The notes under the pieces: model-generated
Seen by the model: only the letters and a program-made list of their open reading frames with translations
Told to the model about the DNA's origin: nothing
The model's database searches: none
Program-made: the position numbers and the translations under genes
Shown here: positions 18,696 to 28,294 of the stretch, piece after piece
How positions within the stretch are numbered: the stretch's first letter is position 1
Layout of the letters: every line of letters begins with the position of its first letter
Assembly (NCBI RefSeq): GCF_004364325.1
Contig: NZ_SOCP01000028.1
Location: forward strand, 1-64,000
DNA from: Actinophytocola oryzae
GTDB lineage: Bacteria; Actinomycetota; Actinomycetes; Mycobacteriales; Pseudonocardiaceae
Length of the DNA: 64,000 nt
Reading direction: 5' to 3'

Positions 18696-19888
18696 CGCGA
18701 CCCCGTTCGGTGTTCACGTCGAGAGACGCGCTGGCCACCGGCGTCCTGGGCATGCGCGCCCGGCGCGGCCGCGCCCTGCTGACCGCGGTGGGCATCGCGA
18801 TCGGCATCGCCGCCATGGTGTCGGTGGTCGGCATCTCCGCCTCCTCCAAGGCGAACATGCTCTCGGTGCTCGACCAGCTCGGCACCAACTACCTCACCGT
18901 CACCCCGGGCCCGTCACTGGCGGGCGGCGACACACCGCAGCTCCCGGCCGAGGCGGCAGGCCGGCTGTCCCTCGTGGACGACGTCCAGGCGGTGGCCACC
19001 GTCGCGCAGCTGGACGTCACCGTGCGCCGGTCCGACGTGGTGCCCCCGACCAACACCAAGGGCACCGTCGTGCTCGCCACGAGCCCGAACCTGCTCACCA
19101 CCCTCAACGGCACCCTCGCCGAGGGGCGGTGGCTCACCAGCGGCATGGGTGATTACCCCACCGTGGTCCTTGGCGCGACCGCCGCCCGACGCCAGGGCGT
19201 CGACCTGCGCGGCGGCGGACAGCTGGTCTGGTTGGGCGACCGGTGGTTCGCGGTGGTCGGCGTCCTGGCCCCGATGCCGCTGGCACCGGAACTGGACGGC
19301 GCGGCGCTGGTCAGCGAGCAGGTGGCCACGCACAGCCTGGGCTACACCGGCGCGCCGACCACCATCTACGTCCGGACCGACCCGAGCCGCATCGACGCCG
19401 TACTGGGTGTCGCGGCGGCCACGGCGAACCCGCGGAACCCGGTCGAGGTGGCCGTGACCCGCCCGTCGGACGCCCTGACCGCGAGAGCGGTGACCGACAC
19501 CGCGCTCACCACGCTGCTGCTCGGCCTGGGCGGGGTGGCGCTGCTGGTCGGCGGCGTCGGTATCGCGAACGTCATGGTCATCTCCGTGTTGGAACGCCGC
19601 ACCGAGATCGGCGTGCGCCGCGCCCTGGGCGCCACCCGGCGGCACATCCGCACCCAGTTCCTCGTCGAGGCGACCGTCCAGGCGGGTTTCGGCGGTGTCG
19701 CGGGCGTACTGCTCGGCGCGTTGATCACCACCGGCTACGCGGCGGCCATGGACTGGCCGATCGACCTCCCGCTCACCGGCCTGGCAGGCGGAGTGGCGGC
19801 CGCCCTGGCCGTCGGCGGCCTCGCGGGCCTCTACCCGGCGAACCGGGCAGCGCGCCTCCAACCCGCCGAAGCCGTCCGGTCCACCTGA
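18692..19888 (+). CDS. ABC transporter permease (MacB/FtsX type)
   Basis: This 398-residue protein has one N-terminal membrane helix (ALLTAVGIAIGIAAMVSVVG), a large extracytoplasmic MacB-like domain, and three C-terminal helices around ALTTLLLGLGGVALLVGGVG, FGGVAGVLLGALITTGYAAA and LAGGVAAALAVGGLAGLYPA. ERRTEIGVRRALGATRRHIR is the hallmark coupling segment of the family. It ends the coupled series that starts with the response regulator. Likely a mechanotransmission exporter of antibiotics or lipids. Confidence 0.92.
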
Positions 19889-20061
19889 CCGCCACCAGGA
19901 GATCGACACCCACGACCGGTGTGTCGGTTATGAGGAGGCGGCCGGCGGGGAGCAGGTCGAGAGTCGCCACACGTCGGTGCCGCAGCCGAGGGGCATGCCT
20001 CGGAAGGTCCCGGTGAGCATGGGGCCGCCGGACCCACGACGGCGGGGAGGTCGACCGAGGC

Positions 20062-20265
20062 GGCGGCCCCATCAGCAGCGAGGGGACCGACTACCTCACC
20101 GGAGGGATCGCCGGGCTGGCGCGGCGGGCCGAGCAGCTCCTGACCGAGCAGCATGGCGACGGGGTGGTGGCCGATGCCGGCCCGGCGCACGTTCTACCGG
20201 CTGGTGAATGGTCTGGCCGTAGGCAAGCACGTGGTCGGGACGGTCCCGACACGCCGGTCGAGGGC
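20062..20265 (+). pseudogene. Remnant of an actinobacterial DDE/rve-type transposase
   Basis: One frame reads GTDYLTGGIAGLARRAEQLL and, after a one-base slip near 20160, another reads WPMPARRTFYRLVNGLAVGK followed by HVVGTVPTRRSRA. This order resembles the N-terminal part of large Mu-like integrase-domain proteins. Only about 65 residues remain. The rest of the 19889-20275 gap shows nothing else I can support. Confidence 0.45.
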
Positions 20266-20275
20266 GTTCACGGTG

Positions 20276-22309
20276 TCAGGTGGAGGATCGTCGGATCAGT
20301 CGCGCGTCGGCTCCCGTGGTGGCGGCGTTCGGCATGACCCGGCCGGACAGGCTCGCCACCAGCGTTTCGGCACGACGTCGGGCTGCCGCGTGCAGGTCGA
20401 ACCGGACTGTGGTGAGGGGCGGTGTCGTCAGTGGCGCGACGGGGATGTCGTCGGCGCCGATGACGGCGATGTCACCAGGGATGTGCAGGTTCCGCCGTCG
20501 GGCGCCGGCGAGCACGGCGATCGCGGTTTCGTCGTTGAAGGCGCAGATGCCGGTGATGCCAGCTTCGGACCACTGGTGCACGGCGTCCGCCGCGGTGTCT
20601 TCGTCCAGCCGGAGAGTCACGGTCATGGGAGGGGGAAGGCGCGCCTCGACGCAGATCTCGGTGACGCCGAGAAGGCGCTCGGCGGCCGTTTGTTCGAAGT
20701 TCGGGTGTGCGGGCAGGGCGTAACCGAGGCGCCTGTGCCCGCGGTCGACCAGGTGGCGTGCCTGGACGTGACCGATGGGCAGCATGGGAGCGGCATCGTC
20801 GATGGGCGAGGGCAGTACCACCTCCGCACCCGCGCGCCGCAGGGCCCGGACGATGTCGGTGTCGAACGGTGTGAACCCGATCACCGCGGTGGCGCCGACC
20901 GTCGCGCACACGTCCGGCAAGGGCCGGCCGCCGGCGCTCGCGAGGTGGGTGACCAGGGTGAGGCCGCTTTCGGCGAGGGCGGTCGCGAGTTCCTCGACGA
21001 ACCTGCTGATGCTCGCACCGATGGGCAGGTCAGGAACGGAGAGCAGGACGATGTCGCTGCGGCCAGACGCAAGGGAGCGGGCTGTGCCGTGCGGACGGTA
21101 CTCCAGGCGTTCAGCGGTCTCGATGATGCGGCGACGCGTGGCCTCGGGGATCGACTGTCCGGGACGGTCGTTGAGCACGTAGCTGACGGTGGCGCGGGAT
21201 ACTCCGGCCGCCTGCGCGACGTCCGCGCTGGTCACCCGTTTCGTTGGTGGGGTCATGAGCCTCTCGTCGCCGGAGTCGCGTCGGTCGTACCACCATCGTA
21301 GAGCTGGCTCGGCCGCGGCGTACTGGTCCAACCCGGCGTCACACAGGCAGGACAGTGCCAGGTCGAGATGTTCCCGGGACTGCTTCTCGGCCCAGGACCG
21401 ACCACCTCCCGACTCGATCAGCTCCGCGGCACGGGTGAGGTCGCCACCGGTCAGCGCTCTGTCGCGGAAGTACAGGTCGGCCAGCTCCTCCCCGGCGGCG
21501 GTGCCGGACGTGAGCGTGGCGACCACCGGCAGGGACTTCTTGCGGTTGAACAGATCCGAGTGCACGGCCTTGCCGGTGACGGCGGGGTCATCCCAGATGC
21601 CGAGCAGGTCGTCGACGAACTGGAAAGCCAGTCCCAGGTGTTCACCGAACTCGCGCAGCCGGTCGACCTGCGTCCGTTCGCCACCACCGAAGATCGCCCC
21701 GAGGCCGCACGCGCGGCCGAGCAGCGCACCGGTCTTGCCGGCCGCCATCCGGACGCACTCCGCGAGGGTGACGTCCGCGCGCTCCTCGAACGAGATGTCC
21801 GCGCACTGCCCGTCGACCAGGTCGTACAGGACCGAGGAGAGCGTGCGCATCCCGGCCGCCGCCTTGGACTGCTCGGCGTCGGCGAGTACGTGGAATGCCA
21901 GGGTAAGCAGGGCGTCGCCGGCCAGGATCGCCGCGCTGGAGCCGAAAACCGTCCAGCTCGTCGGCCGGTGCCTGCGCGTCAGGTCGCGATCCATGACATC
22001 GTCGTGCAGCAGGGAGAAGCTGTGCACCAGCTCCGCGGCACACGCCGCGGGCAGGGCCTGTTCGGGGGTGCCGCCCACGGCTTTCGCCGCGAGCAACACC
22101 AGTGCCGGCCGGATCGACTTGCCGCCCGTGCACGGGCCGTCGACCGGTGTGCCCTCCTCGTCCTGCCAACCGAAGTGGTAACCGGCGATCCGGCCCACCG
22201 GCTTCGGTAATCGGTCCACCGCCGCCCGCAGAGCCGGGTCCACGAGCCCGCGAGTCCACTCCAGAATACCAACGCCGGTCCGACCTACAGCGATGTCAAG
22301 GGGTGCCAT
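20276..22309 (-). CDS. Isoprenyl diphosphate synthase fused in frame to a LacI-family regulator
   Basis: One uninterrupted 677-codon frame joins two complete proteins. Residues 1-345 are a trans-isoprenyl diphosphate synthase with GKSIRP at 64, first Asp-rich motif DDVMD at 103-107 and second DDLLGIWDD at 233-241. Residues 352-677 are a LacI regulator: HTH TSADVAQAAGVSRATVSYVL, then a periplasmic-binding-protein-like ligand domain. There is no stop at the join (WWYDRRDSGDERL-MTPPTKRV). The internal ATG at 21256 is preceded by GAGAGG, so a separate LacI could also be made. The gene is divergent from lcp1, 490 bases away. Synthase-regulator fusion could link prenyl diphosphate levels to transcription, but that is speculation; a lost stop codon is the plain alternative. 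Confidence 0.88.
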   Translation of the reverse strand: MAPLDIAVGRTGVGILEWTRGLVDPALRAAVDRLPKPVGRIAGYHFGWQDEEGTPVDGPCTGGKSIRPALVLLAAKAVGGTPEQALPAACAAELVHSFSLLHDDVMDRDLTRRHRPTSWTVFGSSAAILAGDALLTLAFHVLADAEQSKAAAGMRTLSSVLYDLVDGQCADISFEERADVTLAECVRMAAGKTGALLGRACGLGAIFGGGERTQVDRLREFGEHLGLAFQFVDDLLGIWDDPAVTGKAVHSDLFNRKKSLPVVATLTSGTAAGEELADLYFRDRALTGGDLTRAAELIESGGGRSWAEKQSREHLDLALSCLCDAGLDQYAAAEPALRWWYDRRDSGDERLMTPPTKRVTSADVAQAAGVSRATVSYVLNDRPGQSIPEATRRRIIETAERLEYRPHGTARSLASGRSDIVLLSVPDLPIGASISRFVEELATALAESGLTLVTHLASAGGRPLPDVCATVGATAVIGFTPFDTDIVRALRRAGAEVVLPSPIDDAAPMLPIGHVQARHLVDRGHRRLGYALPAHPNFEQTAAERLLGVTEICVEARLPPPMTVTLRLDEDTAADAVHQWSEAGITGICAFNDETAIAVLAGARRRNLHIPGDIAVIGADDIPVAPLTTPPLTTVRFDLHAAARRRAETLVASLSGRVMPNAATTGADARLIRRSST

Positions 22310-22645
22310 TCGGCAAGTACCTTCCCGTCGAGGATCGGTCCGCCGCGTGCGATCGTAGAGTTCTTGTTACACCATCGAGTGATGAGTCCGATACCCACAA
22401 CAAGTCGAATGATCAAGATCATTGTTTCTGTGTTGACATCCAGAAACCCTTGTGGCATAGACGCTTTCCGCGCGAACTTGCAACGCTGACCATTCCTCTA
22501 CAAAGGATGGTCCGGGTGAGTGTCCCGAATGGTCTCAGTTGCTACCTCGAAGGTTCTCTCCCACTGCGCTGCCCTTCGCGGACAGTCCAGGCTGGATCGG
22601 AACCAATACGCTCAGGGTGTCGAGCCGCGGGGGCACCGGATGAGT

Positions 22646-22690
22646 GGATGCCTGCGACTGTCGGAGGCGGGCCGGTAGTCGCAGGCATCC
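22646..22690. terminator. Perfect 14-bp hairpin upstream of the lcp1 promoter
   Basis: GGATGCCTGCGACT at 22646-22659 pairs fully with 22677-22690 around a 17-base GC-rich loop. There is no T-run. It may insulate lcp1 from readthrough or act as a folded leader if transcription begins near 22460. Confidence 0.5.
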
Positions 22691-22732
22691 GGTGACCTCC
22701 TCGACCGGTCTGCTGGACCCGGGTCCTTGCGA

Positions 22733-22759
22733 TGATATAAGAGTACGTGTTAAGTATCA
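22733..22759. promoter_or_regulatory. Shared inverted repeat, site A (lcp1-oxi operon)
   Basis: TGATAT at 22733-22738 and GTATCA at 22754-22759 are separated by 15 bases, and a further TATCAT lies at 22763-22768. The site is 40-67 bases upstream of the lcp1 ATG, overlapping the expected promoter. Four other promoters in this region carry the same half-sites. Confidence 0.6.
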
Positions 22760-22799
22760 TAATATCATGAGGGTTCGTGACTCGAGGAGGAGTCGGGCG

Positions 22800-24011
22800 A
22801 TGGCGGAGCTGAGCAGGCGCAAGATGTTGTTGTCGGGCGGGGCTCTTGGCGCGCTCGGCGTGCTGGGGATGGCGGTCCCGGCGCAGGCGCGCACCGTGCC
22901 GTGGACCTGGGCGCCCAGTGGTTCGGTGGCGGGTGCCGGTGCCGGTGCCGATCCGCGGTGGGTGTGGGACGAGGAGGCCGATCCGGTCGTCGCGGCGTTG
23001 TTCGAGCGCGGCGAGGTACCCCTGGTCAACCAGCTGCTGTGGGACTGGGTCCGGAACGACCAGCCGCTGCCCGGCGGACTGCCGGCGGACCTCCATGACT
23101 TCATCGAGCGCAACCGGCAGCTGCCGTCGTGGGCGAACCCGGGCAAGCTGGCGACCGCGGCGGACTTCAACAAGCGGCGGGGCCTGTACCTGAACCTGCT
23201 CAACGGCGTGGGTGGCGGCATGCTGAGCACCGCCATCCCGAAGGAGGCACGGTCGGTCTACTACTCGGCGGGTGGCGCGAACATGGAGGACCGCGTCGCC
23301 AAGACGAGTATCCTGGGGTTCGCCGTCGGGGCGTTGGACGCCTACCGGCCCGAGGGCAACTGCATCGTGAACTCGGTGAAGACGCGGTTGGTACATGCCG
23401 CGGTGCGGCACCTGCTGCCACAGTCGCCGCACTGGTCGGGGGACATCCCAATCTCACAGGAGGACATCCTGGTCACCTGGCACACCCTGCCGACCTACGC
23501 GATGCGCAAGATGCTGGAGTGGCAGGTGCCCATGAGCACCGCCGACCGCGACGCGTACCTGCACGTGTGGCAGGTGACCGCGCACCTGCTCGGCGTCCGC
23601 GACGAGTACATCCCCGCCGACTGGGCCGCCGCCAACGCCCAGTCGGACCAGGTGCTGCCGCCGAACATGGGGCCGACGCCCGAAGGTGTGGAGCTGACCG
23701 ACATCCTGCTCGGTCAGCTGGCGGAGCAGACCGGCACCATCACGAGGCCGCTGGTCAACGCGCTGGCCCGGTTCCTGGTCGACCCCCAGGTGGCGGCCTG
23801 GGACCAGATCCCGCGTGATCCGTTCTGGGAAGGGACGATCGCGACCGTGTGGCCGATCCTGGTGCGGTTCCGGGAGGCGCTCATCCCCGCGCCGCTGGTG
23901 CCCGAGATCGCCTGGACCATCGACGAGGCGCTCCGGCAGTACATCCTGCTCTTCCTCACCAAGGGACAGGAAACCAAGATCGTGATCCCCACCGGCAACC
24001 GGCCGAACTGA
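22800..24011 (+). CDS. lcp: Latex-clearing protein-type rubber oxygenase, copy 1
   Basis: The ATG at 22800 follows GAGGAGGAG. The 403-residue product has a Tat signal (SRRKMLLSGGALGALGVLGM, ending AQA) and the Lcp/MpaB catalytic domain (DUF2236). The conserved core includes VKTRLVHAAVRHLLPQSPHW and ILVTWHTL, which by analogy with characterised Lcp hold the catalytic Lys-Thr and the axial haem His. Lcp enzymes are secreted b-type haem dioxygenases that cleave cis-1,4-polyisoprene endo-wise to oligomers with aldehyde and methyl-ketone ends. It is followed after seven bases by the molybdenum oxidoreductase genes, as in known lcp-oxi clusters. Confidence 0.85.
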   Translation: MAELSRRKMLLSGGALGALGVLGMAVPAQARTVPWTWAPSGSVAGAGAGADPRWVWDEEADPVVAALFERGEVPLVNQLLWDWVRNDQPLPGGLPADLHDFIERNRQLPSWANPGKLATAADFNKRRGLYLNLLNGVGGGMLSTAIPKEARSVYYSAGGANMEDRVAKTSILGFAVGALDAYRPEGNCIVNSVKTRLVHAAVRHLLPQSPHWSGDIPISQEDILVTWHTLPTYAMRKMLEWQVPMSTADRDAYLHVWQVTAHLLGVRDEYIPADWAAANAQSDQVLPPNMGPTPEGVELTDILLGQLAEQTGTITRPLVNALARFLVDPQVAAWDQIPRDPFWEGTIATVWPILVRFREALIPAPLVPEIAWTIDEALRQYILLFLTKGQETKIVIPTGNRPN

Positions 24012-24018
24012 GTCCGGG

Positions 24019-26274
24019 ATGGACGGGACCATCGGGCGTCGGCGGTTTCTCGGCTACGTGCTCGCCGCGCCGACGCTCGTGACCGCCGCGGAACTCGGTA
24101 TCGCACCCGCGACGTCGGCGGACATCACGGACATCGTCGATCTCAACGACCTGATGACCGTGGCGGCGCTGCCGACCTCGGGCCTCATCTCGGTGGAGGT
24201 CAACGCGGACGGCACGGTGTCGTTCGCCCTGCCTCGCGCCGAGGTCGGACAGGGCATCACCACCTCGAGTGCCATGCTGATCGCCGAGGAACTGGCCGTC
24301 CCGCTGGAGCGGGTGCGGGTCACGCTGGCAGATGCCCGGCCGGAGCTGTTGTTCAACCAGCTCACCGGCGGGTCGAACACGACCATCGCGACCTACACCC
24401 CGATCCGGGTCGCCGCCGCCCTCGCCCGACGCAGGCTGCTGGAGGCCGCGGCGGGTGAGCTCGGCGCGCCGGCCACCGACCTGACCATCGCCGCGGGCGT
24501 CATCAGCGACCGGTCCGGCCGGAGCGTCGACATCGGCGTGCTGGCCACGAAGGCCGCGAGCACGCGGGACCAGCAGGTGCCGGTCGAACTGACCGCACGC
24601 GAGAGCTTCACCGTGATCGGCAGACCGCACAGCCGGGTCGACGCGCTGGACGCGGTCACGGGACGCAAGAGGTTCACGATGGATCTCGACGTGCCGGACG
24701 CGAAGCCGACGATGGTGTGCCGCGCCCCCACCATCAACGGCACCGTCCGGTCGGTCGCGAACCTCGCCGAGGTGCGTGCCATGCCGGGTGTCACCGACGT
24801 CGTGGTGATCTCCACCGGGGTGGCGGTACGGGCGGAGACGTTCGGTCAGTGCATCGACGGCGTCCGCGCGCTGCGGGTCTCCTGGCGACCCGGCACCGCG
24901 GAGGGGAAGTCCGACGAGATCGTGCTCCGGGAACTCGAGCGCGCCGAGATCCCGCTCGGACTCCCGTCACCAGCCCCCACCGTGGAGGCGAAGTTCACGT
25001 TCCACTTCCGCGGCAACAGTGCTCTGGAGCCGAACTGCGCGATCGCCGACGTGCGCGCTGACCGGGCGGAGATCTGGTCTGCCCTCAAGTCCCCGATCGT
25101 CGCCCGGCAGACCATCGCCACGAAACTCGGGTTGCCCGAGTCGCGGGTGGCCGTACACGTCGTGGAGGGCGGTGGCTCCTTCGGGCGCAAGCTCTTCTTC
25201 GACGCCGCGCTGGAAGCCGCCGAGGTGTCACAGAAGGTGGGCAAGCCGGTCAAGCTGATGTGGCACCGCGCCGACGACGCCCGCCAGGGCCGCGCCCACC
25301 CGATGGCCACCTCCCGGGTGCGTGCCTCCTACCTGGGTGGCACAGTGCTGAGCTACCACCAGCGGCACACCAGTGTCGCCACCGACCTCGGGCACGGGCT
25401 CGGCGAGGTCATCACCGCGTTCGTCGCACAGCTTCCCGTGGGCGACATCGGGTTCTCCGAGACGTTCTTCCAGCTCAGCCAGACCATGTCCTACAACTTC
25501 GGCGCGAGCACGCGGTTGCTGTCCGAGACCGACACCGGGTTCAACACCGGCAGTATGCGCAACGTGTACTCGCCGGACGTCACGTGTGCTCGCGAGCTGA
25601 TCGTGGACCAGCTGGCGGCGCGGATGGGCAAGGACCCGTACAGGTTCCGGCGAGACTTCCTCCGCGACGACCGGTCCAGGGCAGTGCTGGACAAGGTCGC
25701 CGAGGCCGGACAGTGGGGGAGGGCGATGCCGGCCGGCACCGCGCAGGGCATCGCGTTCCACGCCGAGTACAAGGCGGTCAGCGCGACCCTGGTGGAGATC
25801 GACTGCCGGCCGGAGACAGTCAACCGGCCGGTCCGCGACGGTGTGACCGGACCCCGTGTCACCAAGGTCGTCTTCGCCGTCGACGTCGGGCTGGCCGTCA
25901 ACCCGCGCGGTCTGGAGGCCCAGATGATGGGCTGTGTCTCCGACGGCATCGCGCTGGCCCTGACCTCCAGCCTGCACCTGCGGGACGGGTACTTCCTGGA
26001 AGCCAGCTGGGACAACTACTTCTACACCCGGCAGTGGAACACCCCGCTGGACCTGCGGATCATCGTGATGCCGCCGACGTCGGAGACTCCCGGCGGCGCC
26101 GGCGAACTGGGCGTCGCCGCGTCGATGGCCGCGGTGGCGTGTGCCTACGGTCGTGCCACCGGGACGATGCCCACCAGCTTCCCGATCAACCACGGCACCC
26201 TGTCCTTCGAGCCCAAGCCCACCGTCCCGCCGGTACCCCCGTCGCCGACCAACGGTCTGACCTACGCCAGCTGA
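24019..26274 (+). CDS. Molybdopterin-binding subunit of a two-subunit aldehyde oxidoreductase (OxiAB-like)
   Basis: This 751-residue xanthine-dehydrogenase-family large subunit has a Tat-like leader (GRRRFLGYVLAAPTLVTAAE). It contains the cofactor motifs EVGQGITTSSAMLIAEELAV, GGGSFGRK and NTGSMRNV, and the C-terminal GGAGELGVAA with the catalytic Glu. The IorAB-type two-subunit form lacks a FAD protein. In rubber-degrading streptomycetes the oxi genes beside lcp encode such an enzyme, which oxidises oligo-isoprenoid aldehydes to acids. The gene is seven bases from lcp1. The Tat leader would place the enzyme outside the membrane, where the aldehydes form. Confidence 0.88.
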   Translation: MDGTIGRRRFLGYVLAAPTLVTAAELGIAPATSADITDIVDLNDLMTVAALPTSGLISVEVNADGTVSFALPRAEVGQGITTSSAMLIAEELAVPLERVRVTLADARPELLFNQLTGGSNTTIATYTPIRVAAALARRRLLEAAAGELGAPATDLTIAAGVISDRSGRSVDIGVLATKAASTRDQQVPVELTARESFTVIGRPHSRVDALDAVTGRKRFTMDLDVPDAKPTMVCRAPTINGTVRSVANLAEVRAMPGVTDVVVISTGVAVRAETFGQCIDGVRALRVSWRPGTAEGKSDEIVLRELERAEIPLGLPSPAPTVEAKFTFHFRGNSALEPNCAIADVRADRAEIWSALKSPIVARQTIATKLGLPESRVAVHVVEGGGSFGRKLFFDAALEAAEVSQKVGKPVKLMWHRADDARQGRAHPMATSRVRASYLGGTVLSYHQRHTSVATDLGHGLGEVITAFVAQLPVGDIGFSETFFQLSQTMSYNFGASTRLLSETDTGFNTGSMRNVYSPDVTCARELIVDQLAARMGKDPYRFRRDFLRDDRSRAVLDKVAEAGQWGRAMPAGTAQGIAFHAEYKAVSATLVEIDCRPETVNRPVRDGVTGPRVTKVVFAVDVGLAVNPRGLEAQMMGCVSDGIALALTSSLHLRDGYFLEASWDNYFYTRQWNTPLDLRIIVMPPTSETPGGAGELGVAASMAAVACAYGRATGTMPTSFPINHGTLSFEPKPTVPPVPPSPTNGLTYAS

Positions 26275-26286
26275 ATGGAGGTTCCG

Positions 26287-26763
26287 GTGCCACAGCACAC
26301 CTTCCGCGTCAACGGACGACAGGTCACGGTCACCGTCGCCGATGACGTGCGCCTGCTGTGGGTGCTGCGCGACGTCCTGGGCATCACCGGCCCGAAGTAC
26401 GGCTGCGGCATCAACGTCTGCAAGGCGTGCACGAGCCACCTCAACGGGAAGGCGGTCAACCCCTGCGCCATCCCCGTCGGAGACATCCAGCCGACCGACG
26501 AGGTGACCACCATCGAGGGCCTGCCAGCCACGGTCGGCGCGGAGCTGCATCCCATGCAGCAGGCGTGGCTCGACCACGACGTCGCCCAGTGCGGCTACTG
26601 CCAGCCCGGTCAGATCATGGCCGCCGTGGCGCTGGTCCGCCGTGCGGCCGAGGAGAGCAGGCAGATCACCGACGCCGACCTCGACGGTCTGCGCAACATC
26701 TGTCGTTGTGGCACGTACTTCCGCATCCGGGAAGCCATCAGGTCGGGTGCGGCGAACATGTGA
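26287..26763 (+). CDS. [2Fe-2S] subunit of the aldehyde oxidoreductase (OxiAB-like)
   Basis: I prefer the GTG at 26287, five bases after GGAGG, over the ATG at 26275 that abuts the upstream stop. The 158-residue protein has both iron-sulfur sites: the ferredoxin-like GCGINVCKACTSHLNG with a fourth Cys in VNPC, and the helical CGYCQPGQIM plus NICRCGTY. It passes electrons from the molybdenum site of the subunit encoded just upstream. It has no signal of its own, so it would be co-exported with the large subunit. Confidence 0.9.
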   Translation: MPQHTFRVNGRQVTVTVADDVRLLWVLRDVLGITGPKYGCGINVCKACTSHLNGKAVNPCAIPVGDIQPTDEVTTIEGLPATVGAELHPMQQAWLDHDVAQCGYCQPGQIMAAVALVRRAAEESRQITDADLDGLRNICRCGTYFRIREAIRSGAANM

Positions 26764-26890
26764 GGCGGCCAGTCAGCCGGTTCGGGCATGCGGTGTCGCC
26801 GTGGCGGCGGTCGTTCGTTTCCATCGACACCGTCCGGCCTTCGTGACAAGCCCTGATTGCTCTTGTGATGATCTATTCCGTGTGTTCTCA

Positions 26891-26925
26891 TGATACATAG
26901 AGTGTGTTTCCGTTTCATTGTATCA
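26891..26925. promoter_or_regulatory. Shared inverted repeat, site B (lcp2)
   Basis: TGATAC at 26891-26896 and GTATCA at 26920-26925 are separated by 23 bases; the repeat extends to TGATACA/TGTATCA. Read on the minus strand it begins TGATACAATGAAAC, which differs at one base from site C. It lies 48-82 bases upstream of the lcp2 ATG. Confidence 0.65.
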
Positions 26926-26972
26926 AAATAGTGCGTTGCGTCGGTCGGCCTCGACGAAGAGGAGCGAAGATC

Positions 26973-28190
26973 ATGGAGAAACACAGCAGGCGCAACATGT
27001 TGAAGGTGGGCGGGGCGCTGGGTGCGCTCGGCGCACTGACGATAGCGACACCCGCGCAGGCGGTGCCGTGGACGTGGTCGGCCGCCGGGTCGGTGGCAGG
27101 CACTGGAGCGGGGACCGATCCGAAATGGGTGTGGGACGAGGTGGCCGACCCGCTGGTGGCCTCGTTGCTCGACCGGGGCGATGTGCCGCGGGTCAACGAG
27201 CTGCTGCGGGGTTGGACGACGAACGGGCAGGCGCTGCCCGCTGGTCTGCCCGCCGATCTGCGGGACTTCATCGAGACGGCCCGGCGGCTTCCGTCGTGGG
27301 CGAACCAGGCCAAACTGGACACCGCTCTGGACTTCTACAAGAAGCGCGGGACTTACCTCGGCGTCCTGTACGGGTTGGCCAGCGGCATGATGAGTACGGC
27401 CATCCCGCACGAGGCGCGGGCGGTCTATTACTCCAAGGGTGGTGCGGACATGAAGGACCGCATCAAGAAGACCGCGAGGCTCGGTTACGACATCGGCACG
27501 GCGAACGCGTTCAACCCCAACGGGCAGATGATCGTGACCTGTGTCAAGACCCGGCTGGTCCATGCGGCGGTGCGGCATCTGCTTCCCCAGTCGCCCGGCT
27601 GGGACGGGGCCGCCGACGAGCAGATTCCGATCAGCCAGGCCGACATGATGGTCACCTGGCACAGTCTGGCCACGACGGTGATGCAGAAGCTGGGCGTGTG
27701 GAAGGTGCCGGTCACCTCGGCCCACTCCGCCGCCTACCTGCACGTGTGGCAGCTGAGCGCGCACATGCTGGGTATCAAGGACGAGTACATCCCCGCGTCG
27801 TGGGCCGAGGCCGACGCCCAGGCCAAGCAGGTCCTCGACCCGATCCTGGCGCCGACGCCCGAGGGGATCAACCTGGCCAAGATCCTGCTCAACCTCGGCG
27901 CCGAGATCGACGGGGGGCTCCTCACCCCGAACCTGCTCGGCGCGTTCACCCGCTACACGCTCGGTGACCGGATTGCCGACTGGCTTCGGATTCCCCGAGA
28001 GGTGCTCTGGGATCCGGCCTTCGCGGTGTTCTGGCCCGCGTTCATCGCGGCCAAGGAGTTCAGCCTCGCCTTCCCCGGCACGCCGGAACTCTGGTGGACC
28101 TTCGACGAGCTCCTCCGCCAGGCCGTCACGCTGTTCCTGTCCGGAGGACAACAGTTCAGCATCGAGATCCCGACCGGCAACCGTCCCTGA
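26973..28190 (+). CDS. lcp: Latex-clearing protein-type rubber oxygenase, copy 2
   Basis: The ATG at 26973 follows GAGGAG. The 405-residue protein has a Tat signal (SRRNMLKVGGALGALGALTI, ending AQA) and aligns along its length with copy 1: VKTRLVHAAVRHLLPQSPGW, VTWHSLATTVM, YLHVWQLSAHMLGIKDEYIP, and the same end IEIPTGNRP. The family's Lys-Thr and probable haem-ligand His are kept. It stands alone behind its own operator-like site, 209 bases after the oxidoreductase operon, and ends at a hairpin. It may differ from copy 1 in chain-length preference, which sequence does not tell. Confidence 0.85.
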   Translation: MEKHSRRNMLKVGGALGALGALTIATPAQAVPWTWSAAGSVAGTGAGTDPKWVWDEVADPLVASLLDRGDVPRVNELLRGWTTNGQALPAGLPADLRDFIETARRLPSWANQAKLDTALDFYKKRGTYLGVLYGLASGMMSTAIPHEARAVYYSKGGADMKDRIKKTARLGYDIGTANAFNPNGQMIVTCVKTRLVHAAVRHLLPQSPGWDGAADEQIPISQADMMVTWHSLATTVMQKLGVWKVPVTSAHSAAYLHVWQLSAHMLGIKDEYIPASWAEADAQAKQVLDPILAPTPEGINLAKILLNLGAEIDGGLLTPNLLGAFTRYTLGDRIADWLRIPREVLWDPAFAVFWPAFIAAKEFSLAFPGTPELWWTFDELLRQAVTLFLSGGQQFSIEIPTGNRP

Positions 28191-28206
28191 CGCGTAGTGC
28201 GTTCCG

Positions 28207-28259
28207 AGGTGCCCGGAGAACTCCTGTCCGCTCGCGGAACACGAGTTCGCCGGGCACCT
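28207..28259. terminator. Hairpin between lcp2 and the convergent SDR operon
   Basis: Seventeen-base arms at 28207-28223 and 28243-28259 pair with a single mismatch. The hairpin begins 16 bases after the lcp2 stop and lies before the convergent SDR stop at 28295, so it can serve both transcripts. Confidence 0.75.
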
Positions 28260-28294
28260 TCTCGCTGAGGGCAGCCAGAAGAAGGTGACAGGTG

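Larger units (their letters stand above)
22310..22799. promoter_or_regulatory. Divergent control region between the synthase-LacI gene and lcp1
   Basis: This 490-base gap has unusually AT-rich patches. It contains a near-palindrome AATGATC-AA-GATCATT at 22407-22422, which could be a LacI-type operator. TTGACA lies at 22432-22437 with CATAGA 17 bases further, a possible rightward promoter. A 14-bp hairpin is at 22646-22690, and the shared inverted repeat is at 22733-22759. No gene is supportable in it. Confidence 0.5.

Noticed and set aside
22407..22422. Palindrome AATGATC-AA-GATCATT as a definite LacI operator
   Set aside because: It is noted in the intergenic entry, but it lies about 100 bases upstream of the synthase-LacI start, occurs once and lacks the central CG typical of LacI operators, so it is not claimed separately.
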